Positions 35,881 to 48,479 of a stretch of 64,000 bases of DNA are shown here, in pieces. The notes under the pieces are model-generated. The model had not been told where the DNA came from and made no database searches. It worked only from the letters and a program-made list of their open reading frames with translations. Origin of the DNA: Casuarius casuarius (lineage: Eukaryota > Chordata > Aves > Casuariiformes > Casuariidae); contig PTFA01000012.1 in assembly GCA_003342895.1 (NCBI GenBank), positions 8,976,252 to 9,040,251 of the forward strand. The letters are read 5' to 3'. The translations under genes and the position numbers were made by a program. How positions within the stretch are numbered: the first letter of the stretch is position 1; the number at the start of each line of letters is the position of its first letter.

Positions 35881-37200
35881 ATTCTGTAAATTCAGAGGTT
35901 AAAAAACTATCTATGGGGAAATGTACATTTTAAATTAAAGTTAATAAACCTGTCTTCTCTATCCCTGCAAAGCATTCCACAATTCTGCCGCTTCAGTTCT
36001 GCATACCCAAAGCTTTGCCCATACGAGCAGTCCTACCGCCTGCTTTCAGCGAAGCCACTCACACAAGTACAGTTACACACATGCTTAGACATTTGCATGA
36101 TTAGGCTAAAATGAGTAAGTCTGAAGCAGACTGTCAAAAATAGTAATTTAAACTCAAGTGCATAAACACTGCGTGCAACTGAAAGTAAAGTCAAACGGAA
36201 AACCTAACACTTTGAAAAAGGCCACTCTCAAGGAAAATTGATTTAATAATGTATTAGTGTAGCTCTTACTATCGCTACAGTATTTACCTTCTACCTTCAG
36301 AACAACATAGCAACAACAAACCATCGGAGCCTCTATGTATGGAACATAATTTTTACTAAGTTCATTTGATGGAAGAGTCAGAGTTGTTTTTTTCCCAACT
36401 GTACTGGGTAGATAAGTTATTGGAGTTTCTGGCCTTTAATCATGTGTTCAAACTATGCACAGGTATTACCCTTTCATTCCTTCCCTCCCAAGTCTTGGAT
36501 TGAAATGATTAATAAACACTGTGTATATTAAGTGTGCAGTGTTTTATCTGGTCAGGTCCAAGCAAAGGGAGCAACAATGCTCAATACCAAATGTGCATGC
36601 TTTTCTACTTCCATGAACATTTTTTCAAGTGGTATTTCCTCAGTAATATTTTGTGTCTTACGGATGATTCATTTAAAAAGAAAATAGTCAAAACCAAGTA
36701 GATTTTACCTGTGAAAAGTAACAATACTCTGTACGTACTCAAACGCCACTGCATAACTGCAATATTGTACCAGTGCTCTCAGTGTCACATCTGCTCTGAG
36801 ACCTGGCTGCTGGCTGTCCTGCCAGCCAGGCTATCACCCGAACGCAAGATCGGGAACATGACAGAATTTGTGCTCCCTCTGTTGGCTACCTCGCTCTCTG
36901 GTAGGAAAGCAAAACATCACCCAGCTCACATTAAAAGAAAATATCACTGGGAGGGAACTCTGCTTTAATTTTTTGGATAGGACATGAAGAATTAATTCCT
37001 GAGCAACAGAAGATGAATTTAAAAAGAGAGCAAGCACACAAGCAATTAAATGCCTGAATTCCAACTGGGACTCAACCAGCTCTTAAATTTTGCAGGCATA
37101 AACAACTGCTCTCAGTTTTATGTCTGTAACGAATCACTGACATATATAACTAATATCATCACGCTTACACATGCGAGCAAGTATTTAGATATCAAAGTAC
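35881..37200. other. Non-coding sequence
   Basis: No gene. It contains a perfect octamer ATTTGCAT (36091-36098) followed by GATTAGG. No repeat family recognised. Confidence 0.6.
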
Positions 37201-37218
37201 TGGCACAGCAAAGCACAA

Positions 37219-37243
37219 CCCCCCCCCCCACACACACACACAC
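37219..37243 (+). repeat. C11(AC)n compound microsatellite
   Basis: Eleven C are followed by AC alternation through about 37243. It is a compound low-complexity tract of no evident function and probably polymorphic. Confidence 0.85.
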
Positions 37244-37719
37244 CATGCAGCAGTTTGGAAATGCAAAAGTTTATCCACACTACTAATTTCTTTAAAAAAT
37301 GGACCAAATTATATAGGTATATATAGTATGCTTTATGCTGTACCAAGAAACCTAAAAGTAAGTTTCTAATTCAGATGGTAAAAAAATCTCCTTTTAAAAG
37401 GCTTTAAAAGCATTTCTACTTTATAGATAGAAATCTCAACATTGATTTGGTTCAATAACACAAAGTAAGCAATTACACTGGTGTTCATAATATTGCATCT
37501 GCTTTCTAAATAGATAATTAACTTGTATGATGTTAAAGATCACCTGAGTAATACTATCAAACAGCTGTATCATCAGCACACCGGAAATAAATACATGCAT
37601 CTCCTCGTGGAGAACCCTTGCACAGCTCGGTTCTGAACCGAACCCAGCTCCGGAGCAGGCAAAAGGAACAAAACGGGCAGAGACAACAAGGTAAACAGAG
37701 CTCGCCTGCAAGGCCTCAA

Positions 37720-38240
37720 GTTGTTAAACAAAAACATATTAGGTAATGACAAGGCTTAGCAAGCCACTGGCTTATTAGTCAACACGTCGGCGCAGAGCTG
37801 ACTGGAATTCTCAAATCAGCTTGTCTGTCAGACAGTCAATTCCATTACCTTGCTCCGATAAAACCTTCACAGCCGTCAGACAGCTATCCTCCCCCGTCAT
37901 CTGGCAGGATATCCAGCAAGCAACTCTGCGCGGCCTCAGCAGCTGAGCTCTGTTTGCTCTCAGCTTTCTAGCTGTTTTTATTGTGACTTATTTCTTTGTC
38001 TCTCCCACCCACAGTAAACTGAACCTCAGCCTGAAGAGCTCTTGCAGTTTACAGGTTTACATCCTTGCCACATAAACAAAGTTGCTACTTGCAGCTTTAT
38101 TGTGACATTATATTTAAAGTATCAACAGCTTAAAGGCTTTCGACCTCATTATTCCAGGCTCAGTCAAAGTATTTTGACTAAGTACTGTATAACTTGTAAC
38201 AAAAACTGGCCATAGCTTTTGCCTGCTAATGAACAGGTGT
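37720..38240. promoter_or_regulatory. Candidate conserved regulatory block with twin GTCAGACAG motifs
   Basis: GTCAGACAG occurs at 37827-37835 and again at 37875-37883, exactly 48 bp apart. The first copy is part of TGTCTG-T-CAGACA (37822-37834), a near-perfect palindrome that joins two Smad-type half sites (GTCTG/CAGAC) and overlaps CTGTCA, a MEIS/PKNOX-type core. Downstream are TTTACAGGTTTACATCC and ACATAAACAAAG (forkhead- and SOX-like) and an inverted repeat AGTCAAA/TTTGACT (38162-38179). The block is richer in GC and CpG than its flanks. Conservation is inferred, not measured. Confidence 0.35.
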
Positions 38241-38460
38241 GTACAAAGAACTACTAAGGGCTGGATAAGAAATATATACCTCCACAGATACTACATATTT
38301 TGCACTTGACAGCTGAGAAGCAAAGATACCCTGGTCTTTATACTGCAGACAAGACATTATTAAATCCCAGCTAAGACTAATGGTTAGAAAAGCCTGTCCT
38401 CATTCTATAATCTGCAGAGATGAAGATCATGCCCCTGACACTAATCAAGTTAAAACATTC
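38241..38460. other. Non-coding sequence
   Basis: No gene or repeat recognised in this short unique interval. Confidence 0.6.
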
Positions 38461-38465
38461 CCTCA

Positions 38466-38536
38466 CCTTTTTTTTTTCTTTTTTTCCCTTCTGTCTTCCT
38501 CCTTCCTTTCTTAAAAAAAATAAATTAAAAAAAAAA
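38466..38536 (+). repeat. Polypyrimidine tract followed by A-rich tract
   Basis: About 47 nt of C/T with a single G interruption (38466-38512) run straight into about 24 nt that are nearly all A. The long pyrimidine strand can form triplex DNA. It resembles a splice-acceptor pyrimidine tract in composition, but no AG plus open frame follows, so I do not read it that way. Confidence 0.7.
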
Positions 38537-40060
38537 GACCAAACTATATTATATCCTGATTATTCCTATATGAACACTCTGCTACCTTCAGCAGAACTTA
38601 ACATTAGGGCAAAATCCTCATAGCCACTCACCCTCTTTACATAAGAAAAAGAGATGAGAGTGGCCTAAAGCAGACCCTGCAATATATGCATTAGTCTAAC
38701 AGAGGATATACAACATGAGCAATAGAAAGCAGCTATATCACTTCTCTCTGAAAAGTGTTCTGCATATAGCAGTGGAGAACTTCAACAGGAATGTGAGCTG
38801 AAGGTGGGAAGCGGATGTCAGAGTAACACGAAGTGATTTTGGAGAGCAATTGCCGAAGGCTAGAACCACCCTCCTCCCTCCCGAAACTCAGGGACCAGGA
38901 TGAAAAATAATGGCTTAGAACTACGCCTTATTTCTACTCAGCTCTGAGTTTTGCATTAAATCTTGAATAAACACAAGCACAGCATTAATATCAATACTGA
39001 ACATTTTCGATAACATATAGAAAGAAACCTCAACGCCATCTCAGCGCTCTGCCCATGCTAGGTGCCACACAGAGTAGGTCTAATCTACCTAGAGGAACAA
39101 GGCCCAAAGAGCACTCAAACTAAGACCTCAGTCCATCAAACATGCAAATACCTACCATACAAATACTCTGTATGAGAGTCACTTCAAGTCTGAGAAATCA
39201 TAACGCACACAACACTAGCCCGTGTATAAACCCTCCCTACACCTCCCGCCTTTTATTAAAGCACAAAAAAGTTTTTAGATTATTTTCAAAAGAGAAACTA
39301 TTAGGAGATGTAGAGCATATGAGAAGGTCAAACGCAGTTACGTAAGCATTCTGCTCTGTGTAGTTTTGGTAAGAATAATCAATGTATATGTTTCCAAAGA
39401 TTTATGGAACCGAATGTGACCAAATACTTATCTTCCTATACAACTACTGCTTAAAGGATATTTAAAAACAAAGGTAGAAACATAGATACTGAAAAAAGAG
39501 GACAACAAGAGTTCCAGTGGCATCTGTCCTTTTCAGAAAAAATGCGCATAGTGAATTCTTCAACTCCTTAGTGCAAAACCTAATAATGATCTGTGGCGCT
39601 GCTGATCCATCTGTGACTAAATGCAGAGTGACTGTCTCTCAATGTTTTCATCGGCATGTACATTCAGTTAAATAGCATAAAGAGTAGATAGAATATTTTC
39701 TCTCAAAGCAGGAAAAAATAAATTATTGAAAAGAAGTTTTTAAAACAACTCTGCCTCCCTGAAGGAGGAGGTTTCAGTAGTTATCTCTGCAGCATAATGA
39801 GGGGAATTACTGGGAGAGAATGTCAGTCGCATTATAACTCAGACATAAACAGCAAAGATAGTTGCTGATACATCTGGAAAGCCCATTATCCTTTAGCAAA
39901 AAAATTATTTAGATTTGTAACTTCAAAAAAAAATCCAGAATATGTTTTAGACTGGAATGCACATATAGCTAGCCTACCTCCAAATGCATTTTGAAATTGG
40001 CAAGATAAACAGACTAGCTGTGGCTACAGCGTATTCAGATCAGTTCTAGCCACTAAGCTA
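38537..40060. other. Non-coding sequence
   Basis: No gene. One perfect octamer ATGCAAAT at 39142-39149. Otherwise unique AT-rich DNA. Confidence 0.6.
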
Positions 40061-40061
40061 T

Positions 40062-40108
40062 TAGTGTAAAGCACTTCGGGATACAAAAAGACACTATATA
40101 AAATTAGA
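40062..40108 (+). repeat. L2/L3-type 3' tail relic
   Basis: GTGTAAAGCACTTCGGGATA then CAAAAAGACACTATATAAAA matches the 'gtaaagcgctttgggatnnnnngaaaggcgctatataaa' tail carried by old LINE-derived repeats and the SINEs that use their machinery in amniotes. Only the tail is left. No microsatellite end or target duplication is evident. The exact family cannot be settled by eye. Confidence 0.5.
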
Positions 40109-43100
40109 TTTACTTCAAATTCCTTAAGATTCCTACCACTGAAGTTCAAGTTCCTTGCATTTCACATTTTTAAAGGATTTTTCTTATATTATGAAATATA
40201 CAAATCTATCTATTCATAATATAGCCCTGATATAGGACATATCTGCATAAGGAAAACAAGAGAAAATCAAGATAGGCAGCTTGCATACTGTATAAGGCCC
40301 ACATGCCGTAATACAGCAGCATGGCCAAGTCTTGCTGCTAAACAGTTTCACTGCGTTCACTACATCTGGGAAGATCTGTATTATAGCAGAATCTAGAGTG
40401 ATCTACAAGAGACAAACTTACTTTCATAAATGCAAGAAATCATTGATAGTTAACCAAAATATAATATAGAAATAAGTACGACCATACAAGTGCAGGTAAT
40501 TGTAAAAGAGCGGTTCAGTTTAAACTGCATTAAAAAAATGAATAGAGCAATAAATCACCACTCGGGCTATAAAAATCTACTTTGTCCTTTAACAGCTGCA
40601 CAGCTGTTAAATATCTAATACACTTTTCCTACCCATATTAAAAAATACTTAACAAATCTTTCACAGTAGGTGAACTAACTCCTGAAGTTTAGACAAGAGA
40701 GTTTTGAAATAATAAACATTTTTTTCTCCTGCTTTTGGGACCATGCTGGTCTTTTTCAGTAGCCGTTTACATCTTTACAGAGACAGCCTGACTTATGATA
40801 CAGGTTCACAATCAGTTTGAACTGGCCTAAGTGCACACTGCTGCAAACAGATGCTTGTGCTGACACAAAGGAAGAGGCAATGAAAAAGCAGAAAGGAGAA
40901 AACGCAGGAAGAGCAGACAGCCTCGTTCAGTAAGAGTGCCACATGAGAGTGAACGCTACAGTATTATTTCACCAGGTACTATACTCTGCCAGACTACACA
41001 AAACGCTTCATAGGACACTGGATGAATGATGTAACAAGTGGCAGTGTCACAAATCCTTTCTTTCACAGGCATCCCAAAAGTACAGGCACTGGATACTTCC
41101 CCACCAACAGTGGTTTTGGCCTGTCAGAGTTTAACAGTTCCTTCAGATTGCTGCGAATGGAATTGGCACCAGCTTCTAGATTTGCTAGTCTGCTTAGGGA
41201 ACAGGAATTACAGTTTGTCAGTGATCAAGACAGCATTTCATGCCTCCAGAGCAGCACTGAGGTTTCCACACAAGGCTTCCACAAGGTTTCTGAATACTAG
41301 GATTTCTCAACAAGAAGTGATAAGGAGACTAGTAAGAGCTTGTGATAATATGAATGGTCCATAATCATTTATGGATAGAAAGCAAGCATCAGCTGTCAAC
41401 AGCCCTGAAGATGCTTGCAGTGCAGAGCTTGTTCTCATGACAGGAGTATCTAATAGCAGTTGTAGCCCTCCCGTTAACTCCATCTCAGTTAGTGACAAAA
41501 GCAGCCTTTCCTCCTTCAACTCACAGGTTCCTCCTTAAAATGATACTGTATTTGGGGGTAAAATTTGGGGGTAAAAGTTCTGCACCTACAGAGAAAGTAT
41601 TAGAGGGCTGACCCAATTTCAGAAATCTGTGTCTTTCAAATAGTTCTGGAGTACTTGAAAGCAAGCTTTTCTAGCAATTTCAGCATTACTCATATTTCAA
41701 ACAGTGCTGCTCACTTTATAATGTAGGAGTTCCCACAAGCTATTTTCAGACGCAGATGAAAAAGAGATACATAGACAATTTCTAAATAACATCTATGAGT
41801 AATGAACCACAGTCTCTAAAATTCTTCTATCTGCTTCTTTTTCACAACTTCCTAAAGGGTTCTTCTTGGGTATCAAGTTATGAATATGATAGGGACAGCG
41901 AGTAATGTGAACCAGCCATTTGTTTAACAGGGCTAACCCCAAGCCGTTAGCGCTTGCACAAGCTGTTAAGCTCTGTCATTATATTAGAGCTTCCCAGAGG
42001 CCAAGTGCAGAAGGGTCATCTCTTGGAGAAACTGTATACCCTTTACTTTGTGTTTTACTCTCCGGGGTTAGCTGTAACGTGACCTTCAGCATGACTTGAG
42101 GCTTGAGGTTGGAAAAGTGTAGATGTTCCAGCACATCCAAAGGGTAGCAGTGGTGTAATAGCGGTGCCAGTGGAAAGCCACCAAGAAAGTCCATTATGGG
42201 ACTGACACCACACAGGAGGTGCGAGATACGTGCACTTCCCCGGGCCCCTGCAAGCTGTGTGCTTTCTACACACAAATATGGGAAGAATGAAGAAAAGTAA
42301 ACATGGTGCATAATATAAGCCTTAGGAAGATTTTAAAAGAAAATAATACAAAGCCTGCAGACCAAGAACCTTCAGGCTGCACATGAGCGATGACTTTCAG
42401 TTTAATCAGGGCACTCAGATGATGATCAGGGAAGGAAAAAAAAGTATGTACACTTGATGCTTTGTATTTATTATAATCTGTACGTAAATGCCATGGTATC
42501 TTTTATTGTCTTTGCTAATATGATTTCTGGCCTTCCACACTAAAGTTGGTGTTTGTCAAAAGTACACTCTTCCAGTTGGACAAGATTTTTAGCATCTCAG
42601 AGTGAATGTTTAAACAAAAGACTAGGGAAAATGGCATTCAATTGCAGCTTTTTCATGAGGCAAACACCATGCTTTAACACACCGCTCAAAGTTTTCCTTT
42701 GGCTACAGTTTCAGTTCATATCCAGCCTTGTTATCATACACGTAATCATTATATTTATAGTTTATGTTCTGACAGTGGCTGGATGCATCTGGTTTCATAC
42801 ACGTACCTAAATAGAAACTGTTTCTATTCCAAGGAATTTATACAACAAGAATCCCGTGAAACAAAGGAGCTCAAAGTTCTCCATCTATCATCCACTTATG
42901 TCCACGGGAATTGAGGAGGAGGGAGGGAAAAGACAACAAAACCTTTCCCTTCAGGCTCAACATTACAAGTCTGTCCCAAAGAACTACAGTAATTATTCTT
43001 GCCTGTACTTCTCCTCCATCCACCCACCCCCAAATTACAAGAACAGAATGATTCAAACTCACCTCAGTTTTCAGATAGGAAATATAAAAGAGAAAGACAA

Positions 43101-44310
43101 GACCTGGATGTTTAAAGCAGGGTATTCGTAGATACTTTTTAGGGAATTCTTAAGCACAAATTGGTATGGAGAAAAAAAGGTTAATTATAAATGATGCTGT
43201 ATAATTCCTACCTAAAAATCCTAAGGTTTGCAAAAGGAAAAGTTAGTCCAAAGCCTAATAAAACACGATGCCTGAATGCCCTTTTCTCACATGGAAAAGG
43301 GTACTGCTATTGTTTCCCAGCAAGGCAGACAGCTGGCACTACGCTCTGACCGCCAACCCGGCCTCAGCCAGCAGCTCATTTATGACCTCAGCATCCATCA
43401 GTGAAAGAGGATCATTTAGCAGAAAACCTCCCAGGCTGGTCGTCTTCCCATCCCTCACTCCCCCCACATGCTAGCACGCAGGTCCAGTCAAGCTGCACAA
43501 TTCCCTGGCCTTCACAAGGCCACCATTTTTCATGTACGTTTGAGAGGTTCTTTCCCTCGGATTCAAAGCCGCTTTCACAGATGTGTTAGCGGGTGAGAGC
43601 TTTCTATTCTCGCGTTAGAGGTGATTAATTTGTGGCATTCACGTGTCTAGTTCTGCACACACAATGGGAATGGACTGGCTCACACCCCATCTACAAGCAA
43701 TTTATGCCAGGGAAGTTTAGACCTAAAGAAAAAAGGCTTTGACAGTAGTAACAGTTTTCTGCTTGTTAAGGATGGCACGGAGTGTACTGCAATCAAGCAT
43801 TTCTGTAAAAAGAAGATAGTGCTATTACCATTAGCACCAATTATTTTTAAAACAGACATAGGGACAAAAGAGTATTTTTCTCATAGCTACACAGATCACA
43901 ATAAAGTACATTAAAAAGGCAACAACAACAAAAGATTCTTATGTTTCCTTTGGTTCATCCAGCAATCAATATGCACTACAGAAGTGGGGACATGAAATCC
44001 TGATAGAAATACCCACTTTAACTCAGACACTCAGCCCTCCCTCTTCCATTTACAATGACACTTGCAAAAGTGTAAAGTTAAGAGCAAGAAGAATATTTAT
44101 CGAATTCTCTTCTCTCAGTATATTATTCCAGCTACAGCCCTGAGTCCTATCCAGTTCTGTAATCAATCTTTGATGAACTAAGATAGGAAAAACTCAAAGT
44201 ATCTACAATCATCTCCCTAGAGGATACTCAAACTTTCTTTATTCCAGTTTCCTCTCTGTCACTACAGACAAGTGTTGATGATCCCTTCTCACCCCGCCCA
44301 AATAAGCTCA
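40109..44310. other. Non-coding sequence
   Basis: No gene. At 41022-41364 two overlapping plus-strand frames (92 and 108 codons) are open with no recognisable content. At 41553-41576 a 12-bp element TTTGGGGGTAAA is doubled. Positions 43300-43600 are locally richer in GC. The stretch 43821-43905 faintly resembles a MIR tail but is too decayed to call. Confidence 0.55.
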
Positions 44311-44334
44311 TTTGAACCATATATCAGGAGAGAC

Positions 44335-44400
44335 ACATATACATACATACACGCACACACTCAAATTTACAGAGATACATAGATATATGAGATAATGAGA
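44335..44400 (+). repeat. Imperfect ACAT/ACAC/GATA compound microsatellite
   Basis: ACATATACATACATACACGC is followed by CACACAC and then by ATACATAGATATATGAGAT. It is an interrupted tetranucleotide/dinucleotide mixture, old enough to have picked up many substitutions. Confidence 0.75.
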
Positions 44401-44559
44401 TTTTATGTTCTATACATACATGTTTGCTTGTATAGCAAAATATATACAGTTTACTATTAGATGCATATGGTAAATACGCACACACTCTAATCTGCATCAA
44501 AAAAGCAGTCCTCTGTGTTATTCACAGAACAGTTTCTGCAATTCTTCTGCATGTCTAAC

Positions 44560-45420
44560 ATAAGCTAATGACATTCTACACAGCAGTCTCGGAGCATGCT
44601 GCCTGTCATTATTTGAAGTATTGCATTATTTGCTGGCTCTCTGGTAGGGTTTAAGAGAAAATAAAAAGAACAGAACAGGAAAGGAAAAAACTAGGAAAAT
44701 ATAATGGATGCCAGCTCAATCATATATTGGCACGTGCTTAAAACAGGATTAAACTAAAGAAAGAGCCAATGTATTGAGTTGATATTCTGAAATGTGGTGT
44801 CTGTAAATGGAAGGTCCTTTAACTTCTATCAATTAACCTGATACCTTAAAGTCAGTAATTACATACAGAAGCATGCCCTGCACTGGCCTTGAATTTGTTT
44901 CATAGCCAGTGTGTATAATTAGTCTTGATTAATATCCCACATTGCACATCAACAGTATCAGCAAACCCAAATGATCTACATCGCTGCTGCCACAAGAAGT
45001 CTTAGTGGTCTGATTTGTGCCTTTATCAAAACACTCTGCCCAAATGGGATCGAGGGCTTATTTGGCACCCACACTGCCTGATTTATTAAGAGAGAAACTG
45101 CACTGCCTTCCACATAATCATCTTAATCCCTTGTATCAACTAATTAAAACACAGGGAAAGCTTTTACTTATGTGTGAGCAATTATAACAAGTTCCTGGTT
45201 AGTGTCCAAATGGATTCATGACATTAATTTGTGAACAATAAAACCCCATGTAATAGGGAATTTCAACAGGTGACTTTACATACTGTATATGCATTTTCAT
45301 TTAATTGTGAGCACATTAGGGAGCAATAGGTGTGAACCTTACCCAGACTTAATAGTGTTCACAAGATTATTTCCAAAGGGAAACAATTAAAATCAAAGAG
45401 AAATTTGCAACAGCAATATT
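44560..45420. promoter_or_regulatory. Best candidate conserved non-coding element
   Basis: This 860-bp stretch has no repeats, no homopolymers above about six and few CpG, and it is dense in developmental motifs. These include TAATTA at 44916-44921 and 45141-45146, TTGGC with CTGCC spaced in NFI fashion (45062-45077), an E-box CAGGTG (45267-45272) and a perfect T-box half-site AGGTGTGAA (45328-45336). Smooth AT-rich runs such as ATGCATTTTCATTTAATTGTGAG style sequence add to the impression of a deeply conserved enhancer. It may be two adjacent elements (44560-44680 and 44880-45420). Conservation could not be tested. Confidence 0.4.
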
Positions 45421-46500
45421 TGCAAAAAAAGATCTACAAAAAAATCCACCGCAAGAGTAACTAGTGGTCTTCAGCATGTAATTTCAACAGCTTCACCAAT
45501 ACGTACATTTAGCTAACATTACCTTTTTGGATGGGATTTGTCTGTAAGTGAAACTGAGTGACTAATAGTAGAATTGGTAGCAGCTGTTATAGGGGACTAT
45601 TCCCAGTTAAAGAGAAAGTGGTCTGTGCACAAAGCTTCATCAAAAGCTGTGCGACCTGCTGCGTGGCTTCTGTTCTTTTGGTTTGCCTCAGTTAGGATGG
45701 GAAGCACTCCAGCATCAGGGATGCGCATAATCCAGCGTGGGCCATAGTGCATGGGAACCCACTGGGTCGGTCATTCAAGCCAAGGCACTCAGTGATAAAG
45801 CAACACATTGTGGTTACAAGCTCGAAGTGCACAACCAGTGAACTTTTCACTGTGCAGATGGCTTGCTGTCTGGGTACAGCGCAACACACCTAAAGCTAAT
45901 AAAAGGAATTTCTGTGAAGATTTTAAGTTACTTGCATTTTTACAGGGATGATACTAAATCCCCGACACACCTTAGGAACTATAACAAAAGAAATATACAT
46001 TTGTCAATTAAAATATAAAGGCAAATGAATGTACGTCAGCATTCCACTTTCTGACCAAAATAGTATCACAACAAACAATCCAGACTTTCTCCTCTATGCT
46101 GCAAGAAAAATTCAGTGGAATTTTCCTCCTGGAATTTCTAGCACTTTTCAAATCCAAGGGCAGTGAAGGGTTCCCATACTGACAAGGCAGTCTACACACA
46201 CCCTTGTATGCAGGGAAATATATAGCAGAGGAACAAGTTTTCCTCACTCCCAAGAGATGAAAGGCTTGACATATTTTAGCAACTACACAACATAACTTGG
46301 GAATATTACTGTCTGAAAAGTGTTGGTTGCTCCCTAAAGATGATGTTTATTATTCATAACACCACAATCTCCCTACAGCCCAGCAAAATCTCTGTGAGAG
46401 CAGTACAATAGAGAACTTCCCTTCTGAACTGCATTTTTAACAGACAGAATACTACATATTACAAAGAATGCACAATTCCCTGGCTGCTGTCAAAGGGAAA
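45421..46500. other. Non-coding sequence
   Basis: No gene. Short frames only (81 codons at most). No repeat family recognised. Confidence 0.6.
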
Positions 46501-46515
46501 CAGTATCACTTTATC

Positions 46516-46549
46516 TTTTTTTTTTTTTTTAAAGGGGGGGAAGGGAGGA
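46516..46549 (+). repeat. T15-A3-G7 low-complexity tract
   Basis: Fifteen T, three A and seven G are followed by AAGGGAGG. It is similar in make-up to the T/G junction at 13820-13845. No function evident. Confidence 0.75.
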
Positions 46550-46864
46550 TATAGGGAAGGAACCTGAAATTGCTTTAGTGATGCCTAATCCAGTAGAAGT
46601 GGAGAAATTCAGACTGTGTGAACTCCTCTCTCTCTGCTGATCCTGTACCCTTCCCACATCTGTCTTTAATTGCTAAGGGCACCCCTGCTGTCCTGCTCAA
46701 CACAGGTGTGCTCCCTTGCCAGAGAGATCCTTCATCTAATCAGCTAAATCCTGACCAACTGTGCCAGGACAAGATCTAACCAAGACACAAAAAGAAAAGC
46801 AAACGGATTTGTGAAACAACAGATCTTAAGCCACAACACTTTCCCAGTCACAGCTCTCTTCCAA

Positions 46865-46990
46865 GCCAACGCGTCCCAAGCGGGCGCTGACAGCCCCCTC
46901 GCTCTGCGCCCAGAAGCTGAGGGAAGCGAGGACGGCGCTCACGTCACACACACGCTTCCTTCACTGGCAACTAGAAAGTCAAGCACGTGG
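46865..46990. promoter_or_regulatory. Small CpG cluster with CRE-like site and E-box
   Basis: About 13 CpG lie in about 125 bp, including ACGCGT, GCGGGCGC and GACGGCGC. A CACGTCA (CRE-like) motif lies at 46939-46945 and a CACGTG E-box at 46984-46989. Edges are sharp against AT-rich DNA. It is too short for an island by standard criteria. A cryptic promoter or enhancer is possible. Confidence 0.3.
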
Positions 46991-47036
46991 TGGTGTTTTA
47001 TAAACAGGTATTCATGAGACACTGTCCTAAAACAAT

Positions 47037-47101
47037 TTTAAAATCCTACTATTCCCTACTATTCACTATTAGGAATTTTAAATCCTACTATACCCCTACT
47101 A
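47037..47101 (+). repeat. Imperfect direct repeat, period about 38 bp
   Basis: TTTTAAAATCCTACTATTCC followed by CTACTA is repeated as TTTTAAATCCTACTATACCC plus CTACTA (47076-47101). A third partial CTACTATTCACTATT lies between. It is a small local duplication. Confidence 0.75.
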
Positions 47102-48475
47102 GGGCACATTGCCTAAAGTTACTGTAATACAAAATAAAAGCTCTGTATAAAAGAATGCAAGAGTTTTGCATTGCTTCTCCCCATCATTCTTCATCCCCCA
47201 TGCACACAATTCAGCCCGCCCTTTCCAAACTGTTTTGTGATTGCTGTTTGACAGAAACACAAAGGTATTCTGTAGAAACGGTCTTCTGTACCACCACCAC
47301 GGATGCCCTTTTATCAATGGCCCTGTAGTACCTCAGACTTTTGACAGAAAACCCTGTGTAACGCAGGCAGTGAGCTTGTCTGTAAGCACATTCCCACCAC
47401 CATCAATTGGAAACGCTTACTTAAGAAAATCTGCCAACGCATTTCACTCGGCTCTGCCTCCTCCAGTGGCAACGCCTCTGTTTCAAGTGAACCAGCAAGG
47501 GCTCCCGCTGCCCCTCCAAGGGCCTGCTCTCTCTTTCCTTCCCTGTTTCAAATGTGCCATCCTGGAGCCTCCTGAGCAAACCCCCTCCCATTAGTCAGGC
47601 CAGGGAGGACAACCTGCCCCTGCTGAGCCTGGGCTCACTTCTCCGGGGACCTCTGTCTTCTGCCTGTTCCCATCTCTCCACTCCAAACACCCAGGCCAGA
47701 AGGAGGATCTAAGAATGGACAGAGACTTAGTGGATAAAACAAACAGCAGTAATAACCTTTAGTTCATCTGGCTTTGTTTTACTATTCGAGTTTAGATAAG
47801 ACACTATCATGTGGGAAGGGGGAGAGGGAGGAAGAAAGTACTGACAAAAACAAATATGCTGCTCTCTCCCAAACACATCTTACCTTCTGGCAAAATATTC
47901 CGGGTATGAAATGTCTGGCAATAAAACATTATGGTTTCCTTCTACTGGCCATTATTCTCAGCATGCAACATTAAAGTCTGCCTTCTGCAATAACAAGCCT
48001 TCGAGGGTTTCACTGGTGCACTTTATATTGTTTAGCCTTTTGCTATCAAAAGGTCTAAAACAGAGTCCACGGTTTCTCTTTTATTTGGGGATGCGAGGGA
48101 AGTCATGAAAAGTTTCAGAAAAGGGGGGGGAGGGAAAAAAATCAATACACATCAACTTTGGTAACAGCAGCTGTTGGCAAATGTTCCTTCTTTGAATAGA
48201 GCTGTCAATACATTTAAGAGCTTGAGGGTCAATTTCCAGAGAGAGTAGCTACCTTCCTAGGCTAAAAAATTAATGATTAGAAACATTCATTCTCTGTTTT
48301 TGTCCCATCCCCACACTCTTTGTTTTGCTGTGGTAAGCAGCAGAAGCAAGCTGTCAGTGTTACATGAATGTTGTTAGCACAAAGAATGGCATGGTGATGT
48401 GATGACAACCTTACTTCCCCCAGCCTGCAAAAGCAGCAACAAAAACAATACTAAATCCTCCAGAGGAGGGGACAA
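47102..48475. other. Non-coding sequence with a GC-rich patch
   Basis: No gene. Positions 47380-47700 are pyrimidine- and proline-codon-rich, so frames look open (47241-47594, 117 codons) without coding meaning. A G8 run lies at 48123-48130. Confidence 0.55.
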
Positions 48476-48479
48476 AAAC

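Noticed and set aside
43821..43905. Faint MIR-tail-like sequence
   Set aside because: Too diverged; only the order of a few short words fits.
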